Source: DVEG01 sp964405435
GTDB taxonomy: Bacteria; Cyanobacteriota; Cyanobacteriia; Cyanobacteriales; Oscillatoriaceae
DNA length: 64,000 nucleotides
Assembly (NCBI GenBank): GCA_964405435.1
Contig: CAYOOD010000030.1
Span: 1 to 64,000 of the forward strand
Reading direction: 5' to 3'
Shown here: piece by piece, positions 52,654 through 61,623 of the stretch
How the letters are laid out: each line of letters begins with the position of its first letter
Numbering within the stretch: the stretch's first letter is position 1
Program-made: the position numbers and the translations under genes
Notes under the pieces: generated by a model
Database searches by the model: none
Seen by the model: only the letters and a program-made list of their open reading frames with translations
Told to the model about the DNA's origin: nothing

Positions 52654-53565
52654 ATGACGCAGAACGACAGGTTAGCCACATTGCTAAAGCAGGGGTACGA
52701 GCAACTCGATCGGGGACAGTACCGGGCGGGATTGGAGACATTTCACCAGAGCGCCGCACTGGAACCGGAAAACCCGCAGGTGCTCTATGGGTTGGGTTTG
52801 GTTTGCTATCGTCTAGAGCGGTATCCGGAATCGGCTGACTATCTAACGCGAGCTTTGAGCAAAAAACCACTCTCGCCGCTGACGTTGGCGCGGCGCGGGA
52901 TGGCGTATCGCGCCATGAATCAGAATCAGCAGGCGCGGGTCGATTTCGAGCAAGCCATTGCGGTTAAACCGCACAATCACGAGGATTGGTACGGGCGCGG
53001 GATTGCCTTTGACGAATTGAAGCGCTACGGCGAGGCGATCGCCTGCTACACGAAATCAATAGAATTGCAGCCAAAATATCACCATGCGTGGAATGGGCGC
53101 GGGATTGCCCTGAAAAATTCAGGACGGTATAAAGAAGCGATCGCCGACTACACCCAAGCCCTAGAAATCGAACCCGAAGATCATTTAACGTGGTGCAATC
53201 GCGGCAATGCGCAGAGAAATTTAGGACGCTACGAACAGGCAGTCGCCGACTATACCAAAGCCATTCAATTGCAACCCGACGATCCCTATGCGTGGAACGG
53301 GCGCGCCGCCGCTTTGGGGAATTTAGAACGCCACGAAGAAGCGATCGCAGACTACGACAAAGCGATCGCATTGCAGCCGACGTTCCACCTCGCATGGAAT
53401 GGGCGCGGCGCGGCGCTTTCTAATTTAGGGCGCTACGAAGAAGCGATCGCCGATTACGACAGAGCGATCGAACTGCAGCCCGATTATCAAGCGGCTCAAT
53501 ACAATCGCGGCATTGCTCTGAGCGATTTAAATATCCAAAGGCGATCGGCTATCCAAAAAAACTAA
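52654..53565 (+). CDS. Tetratricopeptide repeat protein
   Basis: 303 residues made of about eight TPR units of 34 residues. Examples are the repeated pattern GRYEEAIADYDRAIELQPDY and AWNGRGAALSNLGRYEEAIA; the last four units are nearly identical, suggesting recent internal duplication. There is no signal peptide or membrane segment. TPRs bind partner proteins; the partner is unknown. It lies 166 bp after the small helical protein on the same strand. Confidence 0.9.
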   Translation: MTQNDRLATLLKQGYEQLDRGQYRAGLETFHQSAALEPENPQVLYGLGLVCYRLERYPESADYLTRALSKKPLSPLTLARRGMAYRAMNQNQQARVDFEQAIAVKPHNHEDWYGRGIAFDELKRYGEAIACYTKSIELQPKYHHAWNGRGIALKNSGRYKEAIADYTQALEIEPEDHLTWCNRGNAQRNLGRYEQAVADYTKAIQLQPDDPYAWNGRAAALGNLERHEEAIADYDKAIALQPTFHLAWNGRGAALSNLGRYEEAIADYDRAIELQPDYQAAQYNRGIALSDLNIQRRSAIQKN

Positions 53566-53585
53566 CCTAAAACGACTCGTTCCCA

Positions 53586-53607
53586 GGGCAGCCACGGGGG
53601 GCTGCCC
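53586..53607. terminator. Hairpin after the TPR gene
   Basis: GGGCAGCC/GGCTGCCC with a 6-base loop, 21 bp after the TPR stop. Possible terminator; the T tract is weak. Confidence 0.45.
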
Positions 53608-53837
53608 CTACAGCCGGGGAAGGCAACTATCGAGGCTCTGCCTCAACTCTCCAAAACTTCCCGATAAGTAAGACAATGGCTGATTTCTCAGACGAAACAC
53701 TAGCGATCGCCCTTTTCCGACAGGCGCGACTGCTAAAAATCCTCAATGAGGTAACAAAAGCCGCTCTAATTTTTTACGAAACATTACCCCCAAAAAATGC
53801 TAAAATACCCTCAGCCAAACGCTGCGGAGAGCCAGCT

Positions 53838-54533
53838 ATGTTAAGTCAACAGCCATCTCCCACCCGAGAAGAGATAATTTACCCCGATCGCGACGGTCAG
53901 CCAATGGCAGACAACACCGAACAATTCAAATGGATTGTCACGATTAAAGAAAACTTAGACTTGTTGTTTGCCGCGATCGCCGACGTATTCGTGGCAGGCG
54001 ACCTCTTGTGGTATCCTGTGGAAGGAGATAACAAAACCAGGCAAGCCCCCGACGCGATGGTAGTTTTTGGCAGACCGAAAGGTCGCCGGGGTTCTTACCA
54101 GCAATGGCGCGAAGACGATATCGCTCCCCAAGTGGTGTTTGAAATCCTCTCCCCTGGAAACCGTCTCTCGGAAATGGCGAAAAAATTGAGATTTTACGAG
54201 CGCTATGGGGTGGAAGAATATTACGTCTACAACCCGGATGATGCCGACTTTACCGGATGGCTGCGCTCTGGCGAGAGCCTCGAACCGATTGAAGAAATCG
54301 CCAACTGGGTGAGCCCCCGTCTGGGCGTGCGCTTCGACTTGTCGGGAAGCGAACTCCAGATTTATCGCCCCGACGGCGATCGCTTTCTCACCTTTGTAGA
54401 ACTCGGTCAAGCGAAAGAGCAAGAGCGCCTGCGTGCCGAACAAGCCGAAGCTATGCTGCAACAAGAACAGCAGCGGCGACAAGCCCTGGAAGCGCGCCTG
54501 CGGGAAATGGGCATCGATCCCGATCTCGTCTAG
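53838..54533 (+). CDS. Uma2-family (DUF820) protein
   Basis: 231 residues from the ATG at 53838 (MLSQQPSPTREEIIYPDRDG is the family-like start; the frame is open 162 bp further upstream). The PD-(D/E)XK-like core is seen in PDAMVVFGRPKGRRGSYQQW, then PQVVFEILSPGNRLSEMAKK and LRFYERYGVEEYYVYNPDD. A coiled-coil tail follows (QERLRAEQAEAMLQQEQQRR). Uma2 genes are multicopy in cyanobacteria and are annotated as putative endonucleases; their biological role is unproven. It is not clearly linked to neighbours. Confidence 0.85.
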   Translation: MLSQQPSPTREEIIYPDRDGQPMADNTEQFKWIVTIKENLDLLFAAIADVFVAGDLLWYPVEGDNKTRQAPDAMVVFGRPKGRRGSYQQWREDDIAPQVVFEILSPGNRLSEMAKKLRFYERYGVEEYYVYNPDDADFTGWLRSGESLEPIEEIANWVSPRLGVRFDLSGSELQIYRPDGDRFLTFVELGQAKEQERLRAEQAEAMLQQEQQRRQALEARLREMGIDPDLV

Positions 54534-54556
54534 GCTGCTATCTCTAGAACTCGTGC

Positions 54557-54585
54557 AGAAACCGGCGTCAAGCAAGCCGGTTTCT
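54557..54585. repeat. AGAAACCGGC palindrome
   Basis: A 10-bp inverted repeat AGAAACCGGC/GCCGGTTTCT with a 9-base loop, between the Uma2 stop and the pseudouridine synthase gene. A member of the AAACCGG palindrome family. Confidence 0.7.
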
Positions 54586-54631
54586 TGCCTCGCGATCGCT
54601 TTCCACCTCTCGCCCTATCCACCGCTTTGAC

Positions 54632-55558
54632 ATGAGCGAAATTACCCTACAAGTTCAAGACACAGGAGATAGGCTCGATCGCTACCTCTCCACCCAACTC
54701 AGCGACTTCTCCCGATCGCGCCTTCAGCAACTCATATCACAAGGCAACGTAAAAGTCAACGAACAAATCTGCACGTCAAAAAAAGCCGCCGTGCAAGCCG
54801 GCGATCGCGTCCAAATTACCATCCCCCCCGCCCAACCCCTGCAACTCCAAGCAGAAGACATTCCCCTCGATATCCTTTACGAAGACGAACACCTGATCGT
54901 CCTCAACAAACCCGCCGGTTTAGTCGTCCATCCCGCCGCCGGTCACGAAGAAGGCACTCTCGTCAATGCCCTGCTCGCCCACTGTCCCAATCTCGCCGGG
55001 ATTGGCGGCGTGCAGCGTCCGGGAATCGTTCACCGCCTGGATAAGGACACCACCGGCGCGATCGCGATCGCCAAAACCGACCAAGCCCACCAGCACTTGC
55101 AAGCCCAACTGAAAGCCAAAACCGCCCGCCGGGAATATTTGGGCGTCGTCTGCGGCGCTCCCAAAACCGAAAGCGGCACCGTCGATGCACCCATCGGGCG
55201 TCATCCCGGCGATCGCAAAAAAATGGCAGTCGTCCCTGTAGAAAAAGGCGGACGCCCCGCCGTCACGCACTGGCGCGTCAAAGAACGGCTCGGCAACTAC
55301 ACCTTAATGCACTTCCAACTCGAAACCGGACGCACCCATCAAATCCGCGTTCACAGCGCCCACATCGGGCTTCCCATTGTCGGCGATCCGACTTACAGCA
55401 GCAACCGATCTGTGGGCGTCAACTTGCCCGGGCAAGCCCTGCACGCATGGCGTCTCACCTTGCAGCATCCCGTATCGGGCGAAGTCATCGAAGCGATCGC
55501 CCCCCTTCCCGACACCTTCAACACGCTTCTAGAAATCTTGCGGCGGCGACTGCACTAG
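54632..55558 (+). CDS. RluA-family 23S rRNA pseudouridine synthase (RluD-like)
   Basis: 308 residues: N-terminal S4 RNA-binding domain (about 12-70, DRLDRYLSTQLSDFSRSRLQ, VKVNEQICTSKKAAVQAGD) and the RluA catalytic domain. The catalytic Asp is D137 in GIVHRLDKDTTGAIAIAKT. Other landmarks are IVLNKPAGLVVHPAAGHEEG and LETGRTHQIRVHSAHIGLPI, VGDPTY. The combination of S4 and length fits RluD, which makes pseudouridines in helix 69 of 23S rRNA; the exact target in cyanobacteria is not shown by sequence. An ATG at 54632 gives the family start. Confidence 0.93.
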   Translation: MSEITLQVQDTGDRLDRYLSTQLSDFSRSRLQQLISQGNVKVNEQICTSKKAAVQAGDRVQITIPPAQPLQLQAEDIPLDILYEDEHLIVLNKPAGLVVHPAAGHEEGTLVNALLAHCPNLAGIGGVQRPGIVHRLDKDTTGAIAIAKTDQAHQHLQAQLKAKTARREYLGVVCGAPKTESGTVDAPIGRHPGDRKKMAVVPVEKGGRPAVTHWRVKERLGNYTLMHFQLETGRTHQIRVHSAHIGLPIVGDPTYSSNRSVGVNLPGQALHAWRLTLQHPVSGEVIEAIAPLPDTFNTLLEILRRRLH

Positions 55559-55800
55559 AGTGTGGAGTGTGGAGTGTTGAGTGTTGAGTGCTGAGTGCTG
55601 AGTGTTGAGTTTGACATAGCTTAGTATATTACTTAATCAGCATTTCTCACTTTAACGTTTTGCTTCTCTCTCAAATTTTTCTCACTTTTCTCGCCTCATA
55701 CTCCTCACTCTTCACTCCTGTACGGGCTTTTCGCGAAAAGCCCCTACTCCTCACTCAGCACCACGCAATAGGCACTCAGCACTTTTCACTCCACACTCCC
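55559..55800. repeat. Heptamer repeats and a 20-bp palindrome
   Basis: GAGTGTGGAGTGTTGAGTGTTGAGTG-type units in part right after the pseudouridine synthase stop, facing CTCAGCAC units further on. In between, 55724-55743 is the perfect palindrome GGGCTTTTCGCGAAAAGCCC. Confidence 0.75.
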
Positions 55801-55934
55801 CCGAAACCGAGATAGGGGCCAAAAACTAGCGACTGCGGACTGAGAAAAAATTCTAGCCTCCAGCCTCTAGTTTTCAGCCCCTAGCTTTTAGCTGATGGCG
55901 TTAGCGATCGCCAGCCAAAGCCTGAAAACGGAAA

Positions 55935-56693
55935 TTAGCGACGGCGATAGGGCACCAGCGCTTCGTAGTTGAGGTTCTGAGTCGAAACCCTCGGAGTATT
56001 GGTGGGGACAGCCACTTGCCGCGCCATACCCAGATACAGCGACGGATCGCCAGCTTTTGCCTGCTTTTCTTGGGGGGTAAAGCGGCGCACCTGATTTTGC
56101 CAGATGATTTGCGGGAAGCCCAACTGAGCGCGGTGGTATGCGCCGTAGCGAGGGGTTTTCAGGTTAAACGGCGTTTCCCCTTTCGCCCGCTGCGGCAAAA
56201 TCCGCCGCAACTGATACGGCACCGTGTTGTCGCCAAAGTTGCTCAGGTACTCTTCGCTGGTAACCAACGCATCGACGAAGCCTTCCAGCCCTTTGGTGGC
56301 CAGCACGATCGACCACGCGATTTTTTCGCGCTCGCTGTAAACGTCGCGCCCCAGGATGCGCTGCACGCACAGCTCGACAAAGCGGTAGTTGCTGTTGGGC
56401 TCGTAATTCAACCGCCGGAAAGCATCAGAGGTAGCCAGCCCGCGAATGAAATCGCGCACGGTGATTTGCCCGTATTTGAGCTGAGATTCCAAGAAGGTTT
56501 GGCGGTTGCTCTTGAGAATTTGGTGCTCGCTGAAAATCTGGCGGTAGGCAGCCCAGATCAACTCGTCTACCTCGGCGGGCGAGAGGACATTTTCGGTGGT
56601 GTAAATCCGGGGTTTTTCTTCACCCGCTTTCTCATATCCAGCTACGCGCTGGTTTTGGCTCTTTGGAGCGTACTCTAGCAAAGGAATAGCCAC
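55935..56693 (-). CDS. cpcG: Phycobilisome rod-core linker
   Basis: CpcG attaches phycocyanin rods to the allophycocyanin core. The 252 residues hold the linker domain at about 15-150 (ENVLSPAEVDELIWAAYRQI, then SNRQTFLESQLKYGQITVRD and GYRFVELCVQRILGRDVYSE-like sequence, here NYRFVELCVQRILGRDVYSE). The start MAIPLLEYAPKSQNQRVAGY is nearly invariant in CpcG1-type linkers. The C-terminal 80 residues (TPQEKQAKAGDPSLYLGMAR) are the core-binding end. It has no membrane-anchoring C-terminus, so it is not the CpcL type. The HExxH gene, cpcS and nblA lie just upstream. Confidence 0.95.
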   Translation of the reverse strand: MAIPLLEYAPKSQNQRVAGYEKAGEEKPRIYTTENVLSPAEVDELIWAAYRQIFSEHQILKSNRQTFLESQLKYGQITVRDFIRGLATSDAFRRLNYEPNSNYRFVELCVQRILGRDVYSEREKIAWSIVLATKGLEGFVDALVTSEEYLSNFGDNTVPYQLRRILPQRAKGETPFNLKTPRYGAYHRAQLGFPQIIWQNQVRRFTPQEKQAKAGDPSLYLGMARQVAVPTNTPRVSTQNLNYEALVPYRRR

Positions 56694-56964
56694 GTCACAA
56701 TCTCCGTAATGTGAAATTTTTGTTTGTCAGTTGTCAGTTGTCCACAGCCCAAAGTCCTTTCCCCAAAGTCGCTTACAGATAACTGGGGACTCGGCAGTCG
56801 GAACCAGGGACTGGAGACTGGGAACTGGGGGCTTTTGACCCCCAACCCGCGACCGCTGACCGCTGACGTTAAACCAGCCAACACTCAGGGTAGGGGATTG
56901 CGGCGCTGCAAATCTCATTTTTGTAAAGAAATGCAACAATCTGTAACATTTTTTGACATAAGGG
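56694..56964. other. cpcG upstream region
   Basis: 271 bp with short direct repeats (TTGTCAG twice; GGGACTGGAGACTGGGAACTGG) and the cpcG leader. No regulatory site is called. Confidence 0.4.
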
Positions 56965-57639
56965 TCACGCTTGGCCGCGCCAAAAGGCCAAGGGATCGGG
57001 TCTGGCGGTGCAGTGGGGCCAGTTGCGCAGCCAGGTTTCGCGATCGCCTTCGCTGAATTCGTCCACCTGCGGGGGTTCGAGTCCCAAGCCCAAACACAGG
57101 TGAACCAGCACGGCGAAAAAGCGGCGATCGTGTCCCGGAAAGCCCAAATGGGCGTGGGCGTATTCGTGGGCAACAATGCTCAGCCAATCCTGCGGGTAGA
57201 TGCGTCCCACGTCGATGACGATCGCGCGAGGCTCGGTCAAAATATTGCAGAAACCGTCTACCCCCAGCCCCTCAGCCAGCGGCGCTGCCAGAATTTGCAT
57301 TTCTCGGCGCTCTTGGGGATGAAAGCAACTGTGGCAGGCTTCCAGACAGGTTCGCAGTTCCGCATTGATGGCGTCGATGTTGCTGCCAATCCAGGTACAA
57401 ATGCGAATGCGCGAGCCGATATCCTCCGCCACGTCGATCGTTCCCGGCTGTAAAGCCAACTGGCGCGCGGCTCTGAGGTAGTCCGAGCCGCGAATAAAGG
57501 GATCGGTAGAAGCAGGCGAGGGGGCGATGGGGGGAAACGAGGAAGTTTTTCTTTTCTCCCACTCTGCTACTCTCCAGCTCTCCCACTCTCCCACTCCCCC
57601 ACTCCCCCCCTCTCCAGAGCAGCGAGTCTCTCTTACCAT
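56965..57639 (-). CDS. HExxH-motif protein (putative zinc metallopeptidase)
   Basis: 224 residues, unknown family. The key feature is the zinc-type motif HEYAHAHLGFPGHDRRFF (HExxH plus a His nine residues on). Around it are WLSIVAHEYAHAHL and the C-terminal LGLGLEPPQVDEF. Possible Cys ligands are in CLEACHSCFH. The ATG overlaps the last codon and stop of cpcS (ATGGTAA), pointing to translational coupling. The first 40 residues (GVGEWESWRVAEWEKRK) are encoded by a purine-rich tandem repeat and look non-native. The core from about residue 48 (FIRGSDYLRAARQLAL) seems to be the conserved protein. Confidence 0.65.
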   Translation of the reverse strand: MVRETRCSGEGGSGGVGEWESWRVAEWEKRKTSSFPPIAPSPASTDPFIRGSDYLRAARQLALQPGTIDVAEDIGSRIRICTWIGSNIDAINAELRTCLEACHSCFHPQERREMQILAAPLAEGLGVDGFCNILTEPRAIVIDVGRIYPQDWLSIVAHEYAHAHLGFPGHDRRFFAVLVHLCLGLGLEPPQVDEFSEGDRETWLRNWPHCTARPDPLAFWRGQA

Positions 57640-58241
57640 CCCAAAACGGAGTAAAACGGTTTGGTATCGGCTTTGTTTTGATTGGAGGGCGAATCTCCAG
57701 CGCTGGCAGATTCTAGCTCCGACTCAATGCGGCTCTCGGTACAGAATGAGGCGGTGCTGAACCCGCCAAACCGCTTCACCGTGCTGGTTCTCATCCGCAG
57801 GTTGGGGTTGGCAAACCAGAAGCGCTCCACGGAACTCATCGTTTCATATTCCGTAATCAAAACCAGTCCGCCTTCTTCGTCGATCAGATAGCGACCGGCG
57901 ACGGGCACGATTTCCGCATAGCCCCGCTCTCTGAGCATCTGCCCCTGTTTGGGATTGTCGGGATCGGGCACGATCGCGAAGACGGTGGAGCCGGAGTGAT
58001 TCTCGTCTTCCTTATCCCACGCCATCGAGCCCTGCCACTGCACGAAGGCTCCCCCAGCGGCTTTGCTGGGCTCTACCTGATGCAGATCGCAGATTTCCGC
58101 CACTTTCGGATCGTCTGCCCCCAGGGTTTGCACCGTAATTTCCGAATCGCCTACCTCGGCTCTCCTGAAGGCTAGGTGGTGCGTGGCTCGCTGCGATCGC
58201 CACCGCCCCGCACTCCTTTGAAAAAATTCCATTGCGTCCAT
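57633..58241 (-). CDS. cpcS: Phycobiliprotein chromophore lyase CpcS
   Basis: S-type bilin lyase of lipocalin fold that attaches phycocyanobilin to Cys-84-type sites of phycocyanin and allophycocyanin subunits. The 202 residues start MDAMEFFQRSAGRWRSQRAT (family signature) and end in PFYSVLGW, both typical of CpcS-III. RTSTVKRFGGFSTASFCTE and LRERGYAEIVPVAGRYLIDE are further landmarks. The HExxH gene follows in overlap, and nblA diverges upstream, so pigment attachment and phycobilisome breakdown genes share one intergenic region. Confidence 0.92.
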   Translation of the reverse strand: MDAMEFFQRSAGRWRSQRATHHLAFRRAEVGDSEITVQTLGADDPKVAEICDLHQVEPSKAAGGAFVQWQGSMAWDKEDENHSGSTVFAIVPDPDNPKQGQMLRERGYAEIVPVAGRYLIDEEGGLVLITEYETMSSVERFWFANPNLRMRTSTVKRFGGFSTASFCTESRIESELESASAGDSPSNQNKADTKPFYSVLGW

Positions 58242-58379
58242 CTAACTGGCCTTTCCCCTCTCAAACAACGGTTTTTCGCGGTTTCCACCTTTTTATGATA
58301 AGGCTTCCAGGCTTTATTAAAGTTTTGTGGCCAAAATTAATCTCAAAATGTACATTTTTAACAGACTGTCAAGCGAACG

Positions 58380-58393
58380 TTACGATAATTTAC
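58380..58393 (+). promoter_or_regulatory. Possible NtcA-like site upstream of nblA
   Basis: TTA-N8-TAC (TTACGATAATTTAC), one mismatch from the NtcA consensus GTA-N8-TAC, 72 bp upstream of the nblA start. nblA is NtcA-controlled in several cyanobacteria, which makes the match plausible but not proven. Confidence 0.3.
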
Positions 58394-58464
58394 AAATAGG
58401 AGACGAACACAGCCTTTAAGCGTCCCTGCTGTTGGCCCACCCTATTTGAGCAGAGGAGTACACT

Positions 58465-58635
58465 ATGGACATCCCTACCCAACTCACTTTAGAGCAACAA
58501 TTTAAGTTGCAAATTTTGCGCGATCAAGTCAAAACTTTGAGCCGAGAACAAGCTCAGGAGTACCTCTTAGAAGTGCTGCGGCAAAATATGGTCAAAGACA
58601 ACCTGTACAAGCACCTGCTCAAAAAAGCCGCCTAA
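58465..58635 (+). CDS. nblA: Phycobilisome degradation protein NblA
   Basis: 56-residue adaptor that binds phycobiliproteins and brings Clp protease to phycobilisomes during nitrogen or sulfur starvation. The sequence is unmistakable: MDIPTQLTLEQQFKLQILRD, then REQAQEYLLEVLRQNMVKDN and LYKHLLKKAA. The RBS GAGGAG sits 8 bases before the ATG, and a strong terminator hairpin follows. It is divergent from cpcS. It is easily missed because of its size. Confidence 0.97.
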   Translation: MDIPTQLTLEQQFKLQILRDQVKTLSREQAQEYLLEVLRQNMVKDNLYKHLLKKAA

Positions 58636-58672
58636 CAGTCCCTCACTTAAGCTCTCATAAAAAATATAAACC

Positions 58673-58725
58673 GACGTGCGGCATCCCGACTCATTTCATT
58701 ACTCGGGGTGCCGCACGTCAGTTTT
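58673..58725 (+). terminator. nblA terminator
   Basis: A 17-bp stem GACGTGCGGCATCCCGA/TCGGGGTGCCGCACGTC with one G-T pair and a 13-base loop, followed by AGTTTT. It begins 38 bp after the nblA stop; a strong factor-independent terminator. Confidence 0.85.
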
Positions 58726-58805
58726 CAAGGGAGCGCTGGAGTGCGATCGCGACACGGATTCAAGCACGGATAAGAAACGGATATTTAACGCGATTTGCTA
58801 CTCAA

Positions 58806-59662
<857 letters not shown>

Positions 59663-60402
59663 AAAAGATTTGTTAATTGCCTTTCAGTTGACCTTCCCAT
59701 CTACCCGCTCGCCGTTGAGAGCGGGGAGTCAAGATCGCGGGGAAGATTCCAGCGTCGCTTACAACCTGCTGGAACTGCTAGCAGTTGCCACCTACCTGCA
59801 GTCCTGCTTTATCAAGTGGACCTGTAAAGCCGATCGCATTCGCGCTTTTTGACAACTGACGTTTTTTGTGCGTTCGACTTAGCTAAGTTCTGCCGGACAA
59901 GGGTTTTGTTACCTGTCTGCAAGCACTAGCTAAACATTATTGTATCATACTTTGCATTTTTCGATCGCTTTGATGTGTTACGCGCAACCCCCTTGTTCCT
60001 TCTCCCCGCGCCCGCCGTCTTTTGGCCATCCAGGCCAGGGCTGGCCAGCGGGTAAAATTACTGCCTTCTCGCCAGCTCCAACGATTGCCTGAAATAGGGA
60101 ATTCTCGATCGCGTGCGGCGTGCTAGGCAGGATGAAGTAGTATAAAGAAAATAAAAACTTCATAGAGGTCGTCAGACCGACTCCCACCTCTGGGCAGTCA
60201 AAACTTCCACTGCTTGCCTGATATTGCCTGCTAGTGGAACTGATTTCTATTGGAACATTGAGATACATCCCAATCATACCGAGTAAAAAGTTAAGCAGTC
60301 GTTAAGGGCTGATTAAGAGTCCTTCAAGCGCGATCGCCCTTTTGGCGGCCCGAACCTAAGAAAATCAAGGGCTGCAGGACGGGGAACCCGCGATCGAGCC
60401 AA
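59663..60402. other. Divergent gap between pstB and bioB
   Basis: 740 bp with no confident gene. A minus-strand frame at 59978-60277 lacks coding character. It contains the Pho-box-like repeats at 60288-60319. Confidence 0.4.
60288..60319 (-). promoter_or_regulatory. Pho-box-like triple repeat
   Basis: On the minus strand three units CTTAATCA, CTTAACGA and CTTAACTT occur with exactly 3-base spacers (11-bp period). This matches the cyanobacterial SphR/PhoB box pattern of tandem YTTAAYYW octamers. It points toward pstB, about 630 bp away. Confidence 0.6.
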
Positions 60403-61563
60403 ATGATAAAATTCTTACAATTCAATCACGCAAACAAAAGGCCGAAAGTGGTTCAAGCACCGATATCAACTTCCCCCAATCCGTCGCAAGACGATTTCTC
60501 AGGGCGCGGGGCTCCGCCAGTTGACGGGACAGGAGAGCAACTGCGAGCGTGGCTCGACCAGTTAGCAGCGGCAATTATTGCAGGCGATCGCCTCAGTCGA
60601 GAAGAAGCGATCGCCCTCACCCGTATCGAAGGCGAGGAAAATATCTTGCTGCTGTGCGAAGCGGCGGACCGAGTGCGCGCCGCTTGCTGCGGCAACACGG
60701 TGGATTTGTGCAGCATCATCAACGTCAAATCTGGCAATTGCTCGGAAAATTGCAGCTTCTGCTCTCAATCCTCTCACCATCCCGGCAAAGATTCCCCCGT
60801 ATACGGCCTGAAATCCTCCGAAGAGATTCTAGCGCAAGCCAAAGCAGCCGAAGCAGCCGGAGCGCGGCGGTTTTGCTTGGTGTCTCAAGGCAGGGGGCCG
60901 AAATATAACAGTCCCAAATCGGGAGAGTTTGAACGCATTCTCGAAACCGTGCGGCAAATTGTCGCCGAAACCAACATCAAACCCTGCTGCGCCCTCGGCG
61001 AGGTGACAGCGGAACAAGCGCAAGCCCTTCGAGAAGCCGGGGTGACGCGCTACAACCACAATCTCGAAGCCTCGGAGAACTTTTTCCCGAATGTGGCGAC
61101 GACTCACAGCTTCGGCGATCGCGTCGCGACGATTAAAAACCTCAAAGCCGCCGGGATTCAAGCCTGTACCGGCGGGATTGTCGGGCTGGGCGAAACCTGG
61201 GAAGACCGGGTAGATTTGGCCCTGGCCCTGCGGGAGCTGGAAGTCGAATCCGTGCCGCTCAACCTGCTCAACCCCCGCCCCGATACGCCCCTAGGCGATC
61301 GCCCCAAACTCGACCCCTACGAAGCCCTCAAGGCGATCGCCATCTTCCGACTGCTCCTGCCCGAACAGATCATCCGCTACGCGGGCGGGCGCGAAGCCGT
61401 CATGGGCGACTTGCAAGCGATGGGGCTGAAAGCCGGGATTAACGCCATGCTCGTCGGCCACTACCTGACGACTCTGGGCCAACCCCCAGAAAAAGACCGC
61501 GCCATGCTCGCAGCCCTCGGACTCGAAGGTGGAGAAGCGCCGATTCCGGGAATGAATCGGTAA
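60403..61563 (+). CDS. bioB: Biotin synthase
   Basis: Radical SAM enzyme that inserts sulfur into dethiobiotin. The 386 residues include a non-conserved N-terminal extension of about 45 residues. The radical SAM cluster motif is C113-x3-C117-x2-C120 (GNCSENCSFCSQ). The GEVTAEQAQALREAGVTRYN, YNHNLEAS and GGIVGLGE blocks and the C-terminal YAGGREAVMGDLQAMGLKAG are BioB hallmarks. It is followed 60 bp later by bioY on the same strand, so synthesis and uptake are paired. Confidence 0.96.
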   Translation: MIKFLQFNHANKRPKVVQAPISTSPNPSQDDFSGRGAPPVDGTGEQLRAWLDQLAAAIIAGDRLSREEAIALTRIEGEENILLLCEAADRVRAACCGNTVDLCSIINVKSGNCSENCSFCSQSSHHPGKDSPVYGLKSSEEILAQAKAAEAAGARRFCLVSQGRGPKYNSPKSGEFERILETVRQIVAETNIKPCCALGEVTAEQAQALREAGVTRYNHNLEASENFFPNVATTHSFGDRVATIKNLKAAGIQACTGGIVGLGETWEDRVDLALALRELEVESVPLNLLNPRPDTPLGDRPKLDPYEALKAIAIFRLLLPEQIIRYAGGREAVMGDLQAMGLKAGINAMLVGHYLTTLGQPPEKDRAMLAALGLEGGEAPIPGMNR

Positions 61564-61623
61564 AAATGAAGACAGTAAAGATTTTTCTTTCTCCTGCATC
61601 TAAAATTCTTTATCCTTCATCTA

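Noticed and set aside
59978..60277. 99-codon minus-strand frame just after the Pho-like repeats
   Set aside because: No ribosome binding site, no recognisable domain, and composition like translated non-coding DNA.
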